DNA of 47,102 nucleotides. Origin: a virus. Position numbers and translations under genes: made by a program. The stretch lies in the IMG/VR virus record IMGVR_UViG_3300037247_000506, positions 1 to 47,102 of that record; one strand, written 5' to 3'. This document shows, in pieces, positions 1 through 7,838 of this stretch. The notes under the pieces were generated by a model. That model had not been told where the DNA came from, ran no database searches, and was given only the letters and a program-made list of their open reading frames with translations. Positions within the stretch are counted from its first letter, which is position 1; the number at the start of each line of letters is the position of its first letter.

Positions 1-127
1 GCGCTGCTTCTCAGCCTCTTCTGCCGAGAAGGCGCGGGCCTCTTCCTCTAGCTGCTGGCGCTGCCCGAAGGTGAGACCGCCGCCGCCCGTAGGGCCTGTT
101 CCCAGAATACCCGCTGCGGGGTCTAGT
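1..127. repeat. Terminal direct repeat, left copy
   Basis: Identical to the last 127 bases of the window. It lies inside a gene that continues in frame across the joint. A 127-base exact overlap matches a common maximal assembly k-mer, so this is more likely the overlap left by assembling a circular or circularly permuted molecule than a biological terminal repeat. Confidence 0.95.
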
Positions 128-432
128 CCACTAAGAACAGCACGCTCCTCAGTCACCGTCAATGACATCGGCCCCCTGAGCAGCTTGCCAGTAGAATCCA
201 ACTCGAAATACTTGCCGTCGAAGGTCTGGAACCAACCCGAGACAGGGCCCCGCACCGACCTACTAGGATCGTCGGGATCGGTAAAGATGACGCGGCCATC
301 GGCAGTAACACCGACCCGCACGGCTTGGCCACCGAGGGTGCGAACGCGCGTGCCGCGAGGTAGCCCTACATCTGCAAGAGGGCCACCATCGCCATCGTCG
401 CCATCAGCAAAACGTGGATTACCGTTCGACAT
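1..432 (-). CDS. Virion protein with GEAGPE motif, N-terminal part (continues across the joint)
   Basis: Codons 1-144 of a 540-residue protein; the rest is at the right end of the window (45785 to the joint). ATG at 432 overlaps the upstream 105-residue gene by 14 bases. The N-terminus is Asp/Gly-rich (starts MSNGNPRFADGDDGDG) and is followed by an SH3-like beta-rich stretch; residues from about 120 turn helical and Glu-rich. It sits directly after the portal and its small partner. I do not recognise a family for this half. The in-frame continuation was checked base by base through the repeat. Confidence 0.85.
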   Translation of the reverse strand, partial: MSNGNPRFADGDDGDGGPLADVGLPRGTRVRTLGGQAVRVGVTADGRVIFTDPDDPSRSVRGPVSGWFQTFDGKYFELDSTGKLLRGPMSLTVTEERAVLSGLDPAAGILGTGPTGGGGLTFGQRQQLEEEARAFSAEEAEKQR

Positions 433-736
433 TCTCAGCCTCCTCTGCTAGCTCCCTGTGGGCGCGGAGCAGGCGGTGTACGAGCCGCCTCGGTATCGGC
501 TTCTCAGGCGTTAGTTGGTACTGCGCCGACATCTGATCGAACATCGCCGCAATGTTGTCAGGGCTGGCCAAAAGGGCGCGGGCTTGGGCAAGGCGTTGCC
601 GCTTGTCCAGCTTGGTGCCCACAGCAGGCCCCTGGATAAGTTCCTTGCCTTCCCGGACAAGCTCCAGGTTCAGTTCGGACGCGACGCCCATCGCTTCTCG
701 GCCCCAGGCCATCATGTCGTCAGGAGTGGTAGTCAT
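419..736 (-). CDS. Small protein downstream of portal
   Basis: A 105-residue, largely helical, charged protein (starts MTTTPDDMMAWGREAM). ATG overlaps the portal stop codon as ATGA, and its 3' end overlaps the next gene by 14 bases, so it is translationally coupled within the late head operon. The position after the portal would suit a head-completion or internal protein, but no family is recognisable. Confidence 0.85.
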   Translation of the reverse strand: MTTTPDDMMAWGREAMGVASELNLELVREGKELIQGPAVGTKLDKRQRLAQARALLASPDNIAAMFDQMSAQYQLTPEKPIPRRLVHRLLRAHRELAEEAENVER

Positions 737-2625
737 GGCGCTGTCACCGTCGGCTTTGGCCCGCCGGGCAGGGCACTCAAAGGCGCGCCCGCGCGACTCG
801 CGCTGCGGGCGGCCGCGCCGCGAATCGTCTGGTTGACGCCGGGCGCACCAGCAAGGGGCCCAGCAGCCGTGCGCTCGAACTCCTCCATGCCCATACCCTC
901 GTCACCTGCCATCTCGATGTCCGCTTCCTCTTCCATGATCTTGTCACGCCACGCAGCCATGCGGTCGCCGAGAAGGAAGCGTTCGATCTCGGACTGCTTG
1001 AACTCCTCGAAGGGCTGTTCGCTGTCCAGCATGACTTCCATAATGCGGAACCGGCTGAGCGGAAGTCGGTGCTGTGTAATCATCACGAGCGCCTGGATAG
1101 CCGTCTGGATCATGGCGATTCTGGAGGTCGGGGACTGTAGTTTGTATTCGCCCTTCAGGCGCGGCACCCAACTGGGCAAGTCCTTCGGATCAAGCAGCAC
1201 CGTCCCGCCCTCGTCATCGCTCCGCATCAGTTCAATCGGCTCACCGAACGCTTCCACGGCAGCCATGAGGGTTTCAGCGTGGTCGATGTGGGCGGCGACG
1301 ATGGCGGTGGTGAGTTCCTTAAGACGCGACTTCGCCTGCTCGGTGATCTGATTCAGGGACCACGCGGGCATGGACGCGGCCAGTGCTCCACCGCTCAACG
1401 CCTCGTGCGCGCCCGTCTGGTCGCGGATGGTGTCGCGGAGGAGGCCAATCAGTTCGGCGTTCTGCTTCCCGAACTCTGGGATGTGGATCGCCTCGATGTC
1501 CTCGCGGCCCTCATCAGGCGTCCCCGCCTTCAACTGAACGAAGTCTTGCTGGAGCAGCTTCATGATGCGGGAGCCGCCCTCTTCGCCTTCGTCCTCTTGG
1601 AACCAGCCCTTGAGCCAGGGCATGACAGAGACGTAGGAGGCTGTCGCGGCCTCTGAGGCGCGTCTATCCAACTGCGGGATCATGAAGCGGACATCGTGGA
1701 GCACCGACTTCCAGTGTTCGCCGGGCACCTTCGCAGTCCCCGTCAGGCCAGCTAGGATGCGGATTGGGCAGCGGTTCATCCCGTGCTCGATAGAGCGGAG
1801 AATCTTGGTGTCCTTCGCGCCACCAAACTCGAAGCCCATAACCCGGTGAGGTTCTTGGTCAACGATGACCCCGTAAGCGACGAACTTACGGTTGGCGTAG
1901 ATGACGAGCTTGACGGGCTCGAACCAGTTCTCTTTCTCCTCTGGTATCGCACCGCTCAGTTCCTCGGCGCTGAAGATGTCCGAGAGTTCGTACCATGTGG
2001 TCTTGAGCGTCGAGAGTGCCAGATCGTTCAGGGAGCCCATGCTGGGCGGGAAGGTGCTCTCGGCAGGCAGGTCGCGCCAGAGGATCGGGATAGGGGCTTT
2101 GCGCCTCCAGTCGGCGGTGCGCTTCTGGAAGTCAACCTCTGTTTCGTCGTCGCGCTTCTTCGGGTACTTCTCACTCCAATAGGCGCTGCCGGGAAGGTAT
2201 ATCCCAGCCTCCCGGCCCAGGCCGATAAGCTGTTTCGTCTGCCGCTTCCAAGGTGAGTCCGTAGGCGGATTGAGTTGGTCCATCATCTCGCCCACGGCGA
2301 TCTCTAGGCTGTCCGACTTGGCGACATTGCGAGTGCCGGTGCCGAACCACTGGAAGCCGATGCGGGGCATGACGGAGTGGAGATTGTAGAGAATGCCCAC
2401 CGTGCGCGCCGCCTCGGCGAGGGACATACGCTCGGGTTCCAGCCTGTTCTTACGTTCGGGATTGTCGGTGTCCTGGTGCGCGACCGCGTGGGCGTCGCGG
2501 ATGAGGTCTATGAAGATCGTGTCGAGGTTCTGCTGCGCCTTCCAGCCCGAACGGCTGTTGTCGATCCAGTCGAAGAGTTCGCGGACTTGGATTTCGGTAG
2601 GTTTGGAGTCGAGGTCGCGTGGCAA
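733..2625 (-). CDS. Portal protein
   Basis: A 630-residue protein, the size of podovirus-type portals. The portal forms the dodecameric DNA entry and exit ring at one capsid vertex and docks the terminase. The call rests on its place two genes after the large terminase, its length, a mixed core with an acidic C-terminal helical region (EEEADIEMAGDEGMGMEEF near residue 575), and a Pro/Ala/Gly-rich tail. The start is TTG at 2625, 8 bases after GGAGG; an ATG lying between them is in another frame and opens only a short frame. It has its own upstream promoter at 2661-2689. Family assignment is contextual. Confidence 0.75.
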   Translation of the reverse strand: MPRDLDSKPTEIQVRELFDWIDNSRSGWKAQQNLDTIFIDLIRDAHAVAHQDTDNPERKNRLEPERMSLAEAARTVGILYNLHSVMPRIGFQWFGTGTRNVAKSDSLEIAVGEMMDQLNPPTDSPWKRQTKQLIGLGREAGIYLPGSAYWSEKYPKKRDDETEVDFQKRTADWRRKAPIPILWRDLPAESTFPPSMGSLNDLALSTLKTTWYELSDIFSAEELSGAIPEEKENWFEPVKLVIYANRKFVAYGVIVDQEPHRVMGFEFGGAKDTKILRSIEHGMNRCPIRILAGLTGTAKVPGEHWKSVLHDVRFMIPQLDRRASEAATASYVSVMPWLKGWFQEDEGEEGGSRIMKLLQQDFVQLKAGTPDEGREDIEAIHIPEFGKQNAELIGLLRDTIRDQTGAHEALSGGALAASMPAWSLNQITEQAKSRLKELTTAIVAAHIDHAETLMAAVEAFGEPIELMRSDDEGGTVLLDPKDLPSWVPRLKGEYKLQSPTSRIAMIQTAIQALVMITQHRLPLSRFRIMEVMLDSEQPFEEFKQSEIERFLLGDRMAAWRDKIMEEEADIEMAGDEGMGMEEFERTAAGPLAGAPGVNQTIRGAAARSASRAGAPLSALPGGPKPTVTAP

Positions 2626-2660
2626 ACGGCATACCTCCGCACGGGCACACCGTCGCTTCT

Positions 2661-2689
2661 AGGCTACTTGCTGGGATTCAGCCTGTCAA
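2661..2689 (-). promoter_or_regulatory. Sigma70-like promoter for portal and late head genes
   Basis: On the minus strand TTGACA (2684-2689), an exact 17-base spacer, then TAGCCT (2661-2666). It overlaps the last bases of the 89-residue gene and lies about 35 bases before the portal start. The same layout recurs at 7762-7790 and 41843-41871. Confidence 0.65.
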
Positions 2690-2955
2690 GAGCGCCAGGT
2701 TCTGGAGTGAACAACCATGAGGTGCCCCAGGCGCTTCTTCGCTCGAATATCTCGGACTTCCCGCACAGCCCAGCGCATCTTCCGGCGGGCGAGGTAGCGT
2801 CTAAGCATCAGGCCAGCTCCAACGATATCCTGATCTCCCAGGACCGCCATTCTGGCCGGCGGAAAATGTCCACTGTCGGCTCTCCAGATCGCGCTATCCA
2901 GTTTTCTCGCCGCTGCCAGCCGAGCATCAGCCTGCGTGAGGAACTCAGGCATCAT
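2686..2955 (-). CDS. Small basic protein between terminase and portal
   Basis: An 89-residue basic protein (starts MMPEFLTQADARLAAARK) with several Arg/Lys-rich helices. Tandem ATG codons at 2955 and 2952 overlap the terminase stop, so start choice is ambiguous by one residue. The placement suggests a packaging or head role, but the family is unknown. Confidence 0.75.
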   Translation of the reverse strand: MMPEFLTQADARLAAARKLDSAIWRADSGHFPPARMAVLGDQDIVGAGLMLRRYLARRKMRWAVREVRDIRAKKRLGHLMVVHSRTWRS

Positions 2956-4352
2956 ATATCTCCGTACACCCTCACGGCTTTCGTCTGCCGCTTGCCAGGC
3001 AGCTTCTTACCATCGTACTCGAACAGCACGTTCGCCAGCGCGTCGAAATAGTGGTCGGGGTCGCCGCGCTCGAAGTCGTCGGTCATGATCTCCTCCGCTG
3101 AGCCCTGGAGTTTCGTGCGTCGCCAGGACAGCCCCTCCAGTTCCCCGATCCCATTCGGGGACTCGGGCGTGATGTAGAGGCCCGGCATCTTCGTCGCAGA
3201 GTCCACGTTGAGCCGTGCGCCGACAACTTGGACACGGAGAGCAATCCTGTTCCCGTGACGGGCCTTCTGGACCTTGAAGCCCATCGCCCGGAGCGCGTCG
3301 ATCTGCGCCTTCCCTGAAGGATCGGCGATCCACTTCCTGATCCCACAGCGGATCTGCATGTCGGCCATCGCCTTCCCAAGTTCGTCCATCGTGGCTTCGC
3401 GCTTGTACCATTCCTCGAAGGCCCAGGCGCGGCCGCCGGCGCCGATGCCTACAGCCACAAGCGCAGTCGGCGACACGCCGCCGAAGTCGATGCCGCCGAT
3501 GCGGTCCTTGAGGAGAACCCGGCCCGCAGCGTCCAGCGTCTTGACGTGATCGTAGCGGGTGAACTGGGGGAACACCTGGCCGGCCATCTGGAGCCACTGG
3601 CCGCCGAGTTCCTGCCTGGCCAGCGGGTTGTCCCAGCCGCCGTAATTCTCTAGCAAGCGTGCCGTGTATCCTGCCGGGGCCAAGCCTGCATCTTCGGCAG
3701 CCTGAGTTTGGGCAAAGAACCGCGCCACGCGGCCATTTGGTCCGGTCATAGGCTTGTCAACATAACGCCGCCAGACCCAGTTGCGCCCCTTGGGCGTCCC
3801 CGTTGCCTTGAGTTGATGAAGGTAGCCAGCCTGACGTATACGCCCATCAAGAATGAGGAAGGCTTCTTCCTGCTTCCCCAGGGTGAATTCGTCCATGAGC
3901 ACGCGCGCGAGGTTGGGGCCGCGCAGCCGGTCGGCCTGAACGTCCACAGAGCGAAACCAGAGCGTAGAGCCGTTGGCGAACGTAATGTCAACGGGAGGGC
4001 TCCGCGTCATAGAGAAGAATGTGCCCAGCTGTCCACCATAGCATTCCTCGACGGTGGGTATGAGAATGTCGGACACCATTTGCCAAGTTGGTTCAGTCAT
4101 AACCTGGCGCGACCCAGGGCAATTCCAGGCGTAATCAAACGCATCAACCACCAGAACGCGAGTCTTGCCGATGTTGATGCCGCCGTGGTAGAGCGCATAG
4201 AAGTCGCGAGAGTTGTAGAAGTCGCGTTGCGGATATGTGCAACCGCAGTTGGGCGGGTGGGGCTTTACCTTGGCGTACTGGCAGACGCCGCTGGGCGCGT
4301 GGCGGATCAGGGAGAAGTCGGTTGTGGGGCGAACGTCAGTTGCGACGCCCAC
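2952..4352 (-). CDS. terL: Terminase large subunit
   Basis: A 466-residue packaging motor: an N-terminal ATPase that translocates DNA and a C-terminal RNaseH-fold nuclease that cuts concatemers. Visible signatures are Walker A GGINIGKT at residues 57-64, Walker B-like VLMDEF near 152, a coupling motif ATGTPKG near 186, then nuclease acidic residues in GGIDFGGVSPTAL (about 288), WIADPSG (about 340) and DPDHYFDAL (about 440). Start is GTG at 4352 after a GGGAG ribosome site. The upstream CxC cluster in residues 24-38 is unusual but not diagnostic. Length and motif order are normal for the family. Confidence 0.93.
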   Translation of the reverse strand: MGVATDVRPTTDFSLIRHAPSGVCQYAKVKPHPPNCGCTYPQRDFYNSRDFYALYHGGINIGKTRVLVVDAFDYAWNCPGSRQVMTEPTWQMVSDILIPTVEECYGGQLGTFFSMTRSPPVDITFANGSTLWFRSVDVQADRLRGPNLARVLMDEFTLGKQEEAFLILDGRIRQAGYLHQLKATGTPKGRNWVWRRYVDKPMTGPNGRVARFFAQTQAAEDAGLAPAGYTARLLENYGGWDNPLARQELGGQWLQMAGQVFPQFTRYDHVKTLDAAGRVLLKDRIGGIDFGGVSPTALVAVGIGAGGRAWAFEEWYKREATMDELGKAMADMQIRCGIRKWIADPSGKAQIDALRAMGFKVQKARHGNRIALRVQVVGARLNVDSATKMPGLYITPESPNGIGELEGLSWRRTKLQGSAEEIMTDDFERGDPDHYFDALANVLFEYDGKKLPGKRQTKAVRVYGDI

Positions 4353-4364
4353 GCCTCAGCTCCC

Positions 4365-4619
4365 TCACAAGTCGGGCTCCTGGTGTTCGATGTCCAGTGC
4401 GGCGTCACAATCCAAAGCGTGAGCCCATCCGCTCATGCCCATCTTGGTATGGAAGGGCATACCCAGGGTGACTGTCCGTACCAGAACTTCGTCACCCCGT
4501 AGGCCGATCACCATGACGTGTTTCCACTCCTGCCTCTCGGCCTCCGTGAGCGCCTCTTGGAGGGTGTCGGCGACAGAGCCATCTGTGGCATTCACGGCGT
4601 CGGCGAGCGACTCACTCAT
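4365..4619 (-). CDS. Unknown 84-residue protein
   Basis: Start chosen at ATG 4619, which overlaps the stop of the upstream RHH-type gene as ATGA; the longer in-frame extension is a shadow of that gene. An acidic N-terminus is followed by a compact alpha/beta domain (WKHVMVIGLRGDEVLV). Immediately precedes terL. No family recognised. Confidence 0.75.
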   Translation of the reverse strand: MSESLADAVNATDGSVADTLQEALTEAERQEWKHVMVIGLRGDEVLVRTVTLGMPFHTKMGMSGWAHALDCDAALDIEHQEPDL

Positions 4620-4918
4620 CCCGGCCGCGGCTCCTGCATCTTGGCCTCGGCCTGCTCGCGGTCTTTCGCCGTGAGAGCCTGTGCGCCGAAGTGGGGGCTG
4701 GTGTCGGGCCTCAGTGTCACACATAGGGAGCCGTGGGGCTCGCCAGGAATGGTTGAGCAACAGAACCGCCTCCCAGAACTGATGGGGTTGTTGAGCACCT
4801 TCCGCAGCATGTGCCGCGCCTGGGCGTTGATCTTCCTGTCCTCCTTGTCCGCCAGATCCCTGAGCTGCTTGTAGTCCGCCTCCTCGAATGAGACGTGCAC
4901 GCTGTGCTTCTTGGTCAT
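4616..4918 (-). CDS. Ribbon-helix-helix-like protein
   Basis: A 100-residue protein whose first 45 residues (MTKKHSVHVSFEEADYKQL) fit an Arc/CopG-type beta strand plus two helices, the family of small dimeric DNA-binding repressors. The remaining half, with FCCS and SLCV cysteines, is unrecognised. ATG overlaps the upstream Tat gene stop. It could regulate the late genes, but RHH-like folds also occur in small packaging proteins. Confidence 0.7.
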   Translation of the reverse strand: MTKKHSVHVSFEEADYKQLRDLADKEDRKINAQARHMLRKVLNNPISSGRRFCCSTIPGEPHGSLCVTLRPDTSPHFGAQALTAKDREQAEAKMQEPRPG

Positions 4919-5148
4919 GAACCTTTCCTCAGAAGCGTGCTCGTTATTAACGTCCCGTCCGTACCGTCCTCAATGATGATGTCCCCACCCTCAAGCGAAT
5001 TGCCAGTGATCATCGCGTTCTTTGCCCCACGCTTCACAATGATGTTGCCGCCAGAGGTTAGGGCCTTCTCCGTCAGCACGGGAGCGACCGCGACCAACGG
5101 CACCAGCGGCGCCGAGGCCAGAGTCTTTAGAAACTCGCGTCTGTTCAT
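4915..5148 (-). CDS. Tat-signal exported small protein
   Basis: A 77-residue protein starting MNRREFLKTLASAPLVPL. The twin arginine in N-R-R-E-F-L-K followed by a hydrophobic, Ala/Pro-rich h-region is a textbook twin-arginine (Tat) signal, which exports folded proteins across the inner membrane. The mature part is only about 50 residues and looks like a short beta ladder (GGNIIVKRGAKN ... GGDIIIEDGTDG). Start is ATG 5148 behind a strong GGAGGA site. Tat signals are rare in phages; it could be a cell-envelope modifier or superinfection factor, but function is unknown. Confidence 0.75.
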   Translation of the reverse strand: MNRREFLKTLASAPLVPLVAVAPVLTEKALTSGGNIIVKRGAKNAMITGNSLEGGDIIIEDGTDGTLITSTLLRKGS

Positions 5149-5327
5149 GAATCCTCCCTTTCCCCTGCTAGTATCCTGGGAAAGCCCGGTACCGGTGTGT
5201 CGTCGCACGGCTCAACCGGCCAGTGCTTGGCGTCGCACTTCCAGCAGGGCGGCAAGGTAGGACGCAACCGCTCTCGCGCTTCGGCGACGAGTATCTTGAT
5301 GGCCTGCTCTCGCGTCGGGAAGATCAC
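5145..5327 (-). CDS. Zinc-knuckle small protein
   Basis: 60 residues; GTG start at 5327 overlaps the upstream stop as GTGA. An N-terminal helix is followed by CWKCDAKHWPVEPC, a C-x2-C ... H ... C zinc-type cluster. The HWP-x-E/N-x-C element recurs in the gene at 5944-6336 (RHWPNERC). Function unknown. Confidence 0.75.
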   Translation of the reverse strand: MIFPTREQAIKILVAEARERLRPTLPPCWKCDAKHWPVEPCDDTPVPGFPRILAGEREDS

Positions 5328-5431
5328 AGCACCCCCGCAATGCCCAGGCCCCAGACGACAAGCAGGCCGATGAGCACAGCCATGAGTATGCACACCAGGG
5401 CGGCCTTTTCCTGATCCGAGACTTGCTGCAT
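5324..5431 (-). CDS. Single-span membrane mini-protein
   Basis: 35 residues: a short polar N-terminus (MQQVSDQEKAA) then one hydrophobic helix rich in Leu, Val and Gly reaching the C-terminus. ATG shares its A with the upstream stop (TGATG) and the stop overlaps the next GTG, so it is tightly coupled on both sides. Confidence 0.7.
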   Translation of the reverse strand: MQQVSDQEKAALVCILMAVLIGLLVVWGLGIAGVL

Positions 5432-5583
5432 CACGCCTTCCTCCATCGTCGGAAGATGGCCAACGCCTGCCGTAGGAGGCCACTCTTGGATATCTCCTCT
5501 AGCCGCTTCTCGTCCCGCTCGGTCAGCAGCGGCGCTGGCGTCCACCCACGAAAATACTCGGCTGGCATGCGTGGCCGGCCCAT
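5431..5583 (-). CDS. Small basic helical protein
   Basis: 50 residues, start ATG 5583 behind GGAGGAAG, coupled by TGATG to the genes on both sides. Basic ends and an amphipathic middle (LTERDEKRLEEISKSG). No family recognised. Confidence 0.7.
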   Translation of the reverse strand: MGRPRMPAEYFRGWTPAPLLTERDEKRLEEISKSGLLRQALAIFRRWRKA

Positions 5584-5954
5584 CACTTCCTCCCCCTGTA
5601 CGCAGCCTCGTGATTGCGCTCCTCGATCCAACCAGTGACATCGTCCTGGGACATCTTCGTTGACATTGCGGGAATCCGCAACGGGGTGCCCTCAGCGACG
5701 TCCTGAACTTCGCTCTCCAGCATGGACGCGTTGTAGGGGATGAGTTGGCAGGTTGACCGAAACGCCTCAGAGGTGAGGGGCTTCTCGCAGTGGGGACATC
5801 GCCCCGCCGTCACGCCCGTCTGGTTCTTGTACGGAAGAATCGGCTCAGCAGAATCTAGGGGCACCTGGCCCCAGACAGCTCGGTTGCCAACGAACGCCAC
5901 GGGCCCGCCCTGGATGAACAAACCCCCACACAGCGGACACGCCCTAGGCTCCAT
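5583..5954 (-). CDS. Zinc-ribbon-like protein
   Basis: 123 residues with two knuckles, CPLCGG near residue 6 and CPHCEK near residue 53, forming a likely zinc ribbon, followed by a helical tail. A dispersed TTGCG dyad (5666-5681) is embedded in its coding sequence. Function unknown. Confidence 0.75.
   Translation of the reverse strand: MEPRACPLCGGLFIQGGPVAFVGNRAVWGQVPLDSAEPILPYKNQTGVTAGRCPHCEKPLTSEAFRSTCQLIPYNASMLESEVQDVAEGTPLRIPAMSTKMSQDDVTGWIEERNHEAAYRGRK
5666..5681. repeat. TTGCG dyad, site 1
   Basis: TTGCG-GGAATC-CGCAA; read on the minus strand it is TTGCG-GATTCC-CGCAA. Lies inside a coding region. One of 11 perfect copies of the dispersed palindrome. Confidence 0.7.
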
Positions 5955-6336
5955 GTCGCTCCCTCCACGCTGCCTGTCGCTGCGCGTTCTTGCTCGGCAT
6001 CTTCCTCTCGCACAGAGCGCAGTCCTCGCCAGGCTCAGGCTTGACGTTCAGGATACGCCTGATATTGCGGTGCTCCTCTTCTTGGCACTCGTCGTCGCAG
6101 ATGTGGTTCTGAACCGTCGGCCGCTTCACCTCGTCACACGTCGGACACTTCTCCCCAGGCTCTATAACAGATGTTATCACATCCGCCCGTCCCATAACAG
6201 GTGTTGCGCCGTCGGCGACGATAGGAGGCTTGGTGGTAACGGGTGTTACCGGCGTGAAGAGGCACCGCTCGTTCGGCCAGTGTCGCGTCCCAAAGTCGCA
6301 GTTACCTGTGCGGCACAGTGGTGGTTGCTTAGCCAT
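5944..6336 (-). CDS. Multi-cysteine zinc protein
   Basis: 130 residues from ATG 6336 (a GTG one codon earlier is possible). Cysteine clusters: C-x4-C-x6-HWPNERC at the N-terminus, CPTC ... C ... C mid-protein, and CALCERKMPSKNAQ at the C-terminus, the last resembling short zinc knuckles seen near HNH proteins. Low-complexity Val/Thr/Pro linker between. Function unknown. Confidence 0.75.
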   Translation of the reverse strand: MAKQPPLCRTGNCDFGTRHWPNERCLFTPVTPVTTKPPIVADGATPVMGRADVITSVIEPGEKCPTCDEVKRPTVQNHICDDECQEEEHRNIRRILNVKPEPGEDCALCERKMPSKNAQRQAAWRERHGA

Positions 6337-6548
6337 CACTCCTCCGTCTCACGTGAAAGATCGACTACTTCGTCGTAGGTTCCAGGGCGGATTAGGATTC
6401 GCCCCTTACCCTTGCCGCCCATAGCAGCCTGGAGAGTACGGTACATGCGCCACGTCCGGTCCGGCCCCGCCGTATACTCCCTACCCTCCGCGCCCCTGTA
6501 CGCAGAGTCCACAACCGCATCGTAGAATGGCTTAGTAGGGTTAACCAT
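6336..6548 (-). CDS. Unknown 70-residue protein
   Basis: Start ATG 6548 chosen because the longer frame upstream overlaps a membrane-protein gene. A compact alpha/beta protein ending RILIRPGTYDEVVDLSRE; the RPGTY-type strand resembles phage head or tail fragments but is too short for assignment. Stop and next ATG overlap as TGATG. Confidence 0.65.
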   Translation of the reverse strand: MVNPTKPFYDAVVDSAYRGAEGREYTAGPDRTWRMYRTLQAAMGGKGKGRILIRPGTYDEVVDLSRETEE

Positions 6549-6576
6549 TAGGATTACACCTTTCTCATTTCTGGCT

Positions 6577-6762
6577 TCACTCAGGATAGGTGGTAAACTC
6601 GGCCAGCAGATTGCGATCCCGCGTACACCACACAGTGAGAACGAAGGCCGAGAGGCTGCCCACTGCCCCCAGTAGCAGCCATCCCCAGTGCGCCCCAGCT
6701 TCAACCGCACCGCCTGTCCCCATCCCCATCCCGAATACGAACAGCAGCAGAATCACTCGCAT
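6577..6762 (-). CDS. Two-span membrane protein
   Basis: 61 residues with two hydrophobic helices (about residues 3-18 and 26-46) separated by a short Gly/Ala/His loop and followed by a basic tail (CTRDRN). The size and topology would fit a small holin or membrane effector; no family match visible. Confidence 0.7.
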   Translation of the reverse strand: MRVILLLFVFGMGMGTGGAVEAGAHWGWLLLGAVGSLSAFVLTVWCTRDRNLLAEFTTYPE

Positions 6763-6778
6763 CTCTGTACCTCCCTGC

Positions 6779-7072
6779 TCAAAGCCCCGCTACCTTCTCG
6801 CAGAACGAGCGGAGGGCAGCGCAGATGGGGCAAGTTAGTGGCCTGTCCTCCGGGTTGTCTAAGTGTACTTCGCGGTCATGATTGACCCATAACCCGTCGA
6901 GTTCCGCCAGCGCCCTCGCCAACATCACCTCGACAACGCTAGGGATCAGCGGGTTGTTGTGGTTCCACAGGCCGTTTTGCGTTAGGCCGTCGGCTTTCGC
7001 AATGGCCACAGAAATGCGCTCAGTCCGGGTGGGCAACTGTGCGGAAGGGTTAGCCATTGCGTTTTCGCTCAT
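6779..7072 (-). CDS. Small protein with C-terminal CxxC
   Basis: 97 residues from ATG 7072 (an in-frame TTG precedes it and an ATG at 7057 is possible; no strong ribosome site decides). Helical, ending in CPICAALRSFCEKV, a likely metal knuckle. The layout resembles phage accessory proteins with a PSVVEVMLARALAELDGL helix. Function unknown. Confidence 0.7.
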   Translation of the reverse strand: MSENAMANPSAQLPTRTERISVAIAKADGLTQNGLWNHNNPLIPSVVEVMLARALAELDGLWVNHDREVHLDNPEDRPLTCPICAALRSFCEKVAGL

Positions 7073-7123
7073 CAAGTTTCTGGCGGATACCGCACGCCTA
7101 TATAGACTCGGCCTGCCGGGGTC

Positions 7124-7375
7124 TTAGGCTCCCCTGGGCACTTGGGGCACCCCGGCTGCCACCTCCCGCTGCCGGCTGTGGCACACGGCGTGGCAAGGGT
7201 AGCAGAGCCAACGTAGAGAGAGGGGATCATCGTAGTCATCGTGGTGGCCGACTAGCTTGGCCTCGACCCCGCACTCCGCACACTCGTCACCCTTGGGTAC
7301 CAGGCCAGAGCGCACAGCCAGCGTGGCCTGGTAGCGGGCCTCATATCGATGCATCCTCTCCTCCTGTGTTAGCAT
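7124..7375 (-). CDS. HNH-fold small protein
   Basis: 83 residues. C-x2-C (CAEC) then GHHDDYDDPLSLRWLCYPCH and a final H give the treble-clef pattern of a widespread small phage HNH-like family. It lies next to the small terminase, where HNH proteins often assist packaging cleavage in other phages. Whether it retains nuclease activity cannot be told from sequence. TGATG coupling to the terminase gene. Confidence 0.75.
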   Translation of the reverse strand: MLTQEERMHRYEARYQATLAVRSGLVPKGDECAECGVEAKLVGHHDDYDDPLSLRWLCYPCHAVCHSRQREVAAGVPQVPRGA

Positions 7376-7725
7376 CACTCCTCCAGGTCGTCCAGGCAGT
7401 GTGCCTCCCCCGTTGGCAGGGCCTCTAGGGCCTCCTGGGGTGCTATAGGGGCCAGGTCACGGCCCACCGCGCCTATCAGGGCGTGGAGAGGCCTCTCAGC
7501 GTCTCCTGAGACTGTGATCGACTGGGCCGGGGTGCCAAGGTGCCGGTCCACCATGTACTTGATGGTGCCGGGGTCGCCGGCGTCCACCAGCTTGTCCAGG
7601 GCCAGGGCTATCTTCTCGTAGGGTATCTGGGACCGGAGCACGTCCATCAGCTCCTTGGCCTCGGTGGGGCGGCCTGTGAGGTTGCGGCGCGGGTCGTAGC
7701 CGGGCTTAAAGGCGCCGGGGATCAT
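7375..7725 (-). CDS. terS: Probable terminase small subunit
   Basis: 116 residues. The N-terminus FKPGYDPRRNLTGRP matches the GxSGNxxGRP-like opening common to small terminases and DUF5681 proteins, followed by a helical core (MDVLRSQIPYEKIALALDKLV) and DPGTIKYMVDRHLG. It would recognise phage DNA and load the large subunit. First gene of the minus-strand late transcript, 37 bases after a TTGACG-N17-TAGCCT promoter. The ribosome site is weak. Confidence 0.7.
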   Translation of the reverse strand: MIPGAFKPGYDPRRNLTGRPTEAKELMDVLRSQIPYEKIALALDKLVDAGDPGTIKYMVDRHLGTPAQSITVSGDAERPLHALIGAVGRDLAPIAPQEALEALPTGEAHCLDDLEE

Positions 7726-7761
7726 TCCACTTAGTCCAGTTCTCTGGGGCCATCACCCCAA

Positions 7762-7790
7762 AGGCTAGCCCATCGGTGCTGATCCGTCAA
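7762..7790 (-). promoter_or_regulatory. Promoter of the minus-strand late block
   Basis: Minus strand: TTGACG (7785-7790), 17 bases, TAGCCT (7762-7767), 37 bases before the small terminase ATG. Matches the two other late promoters in -35, spacer length and the TAGCxT -10. Confidence 0.65.
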
Positions 7791-7838
7791 GGGGCGGGCA
7801 GTCTGGTCTATCTGTATAGGCGGGTGCTCCGTCTTTAT

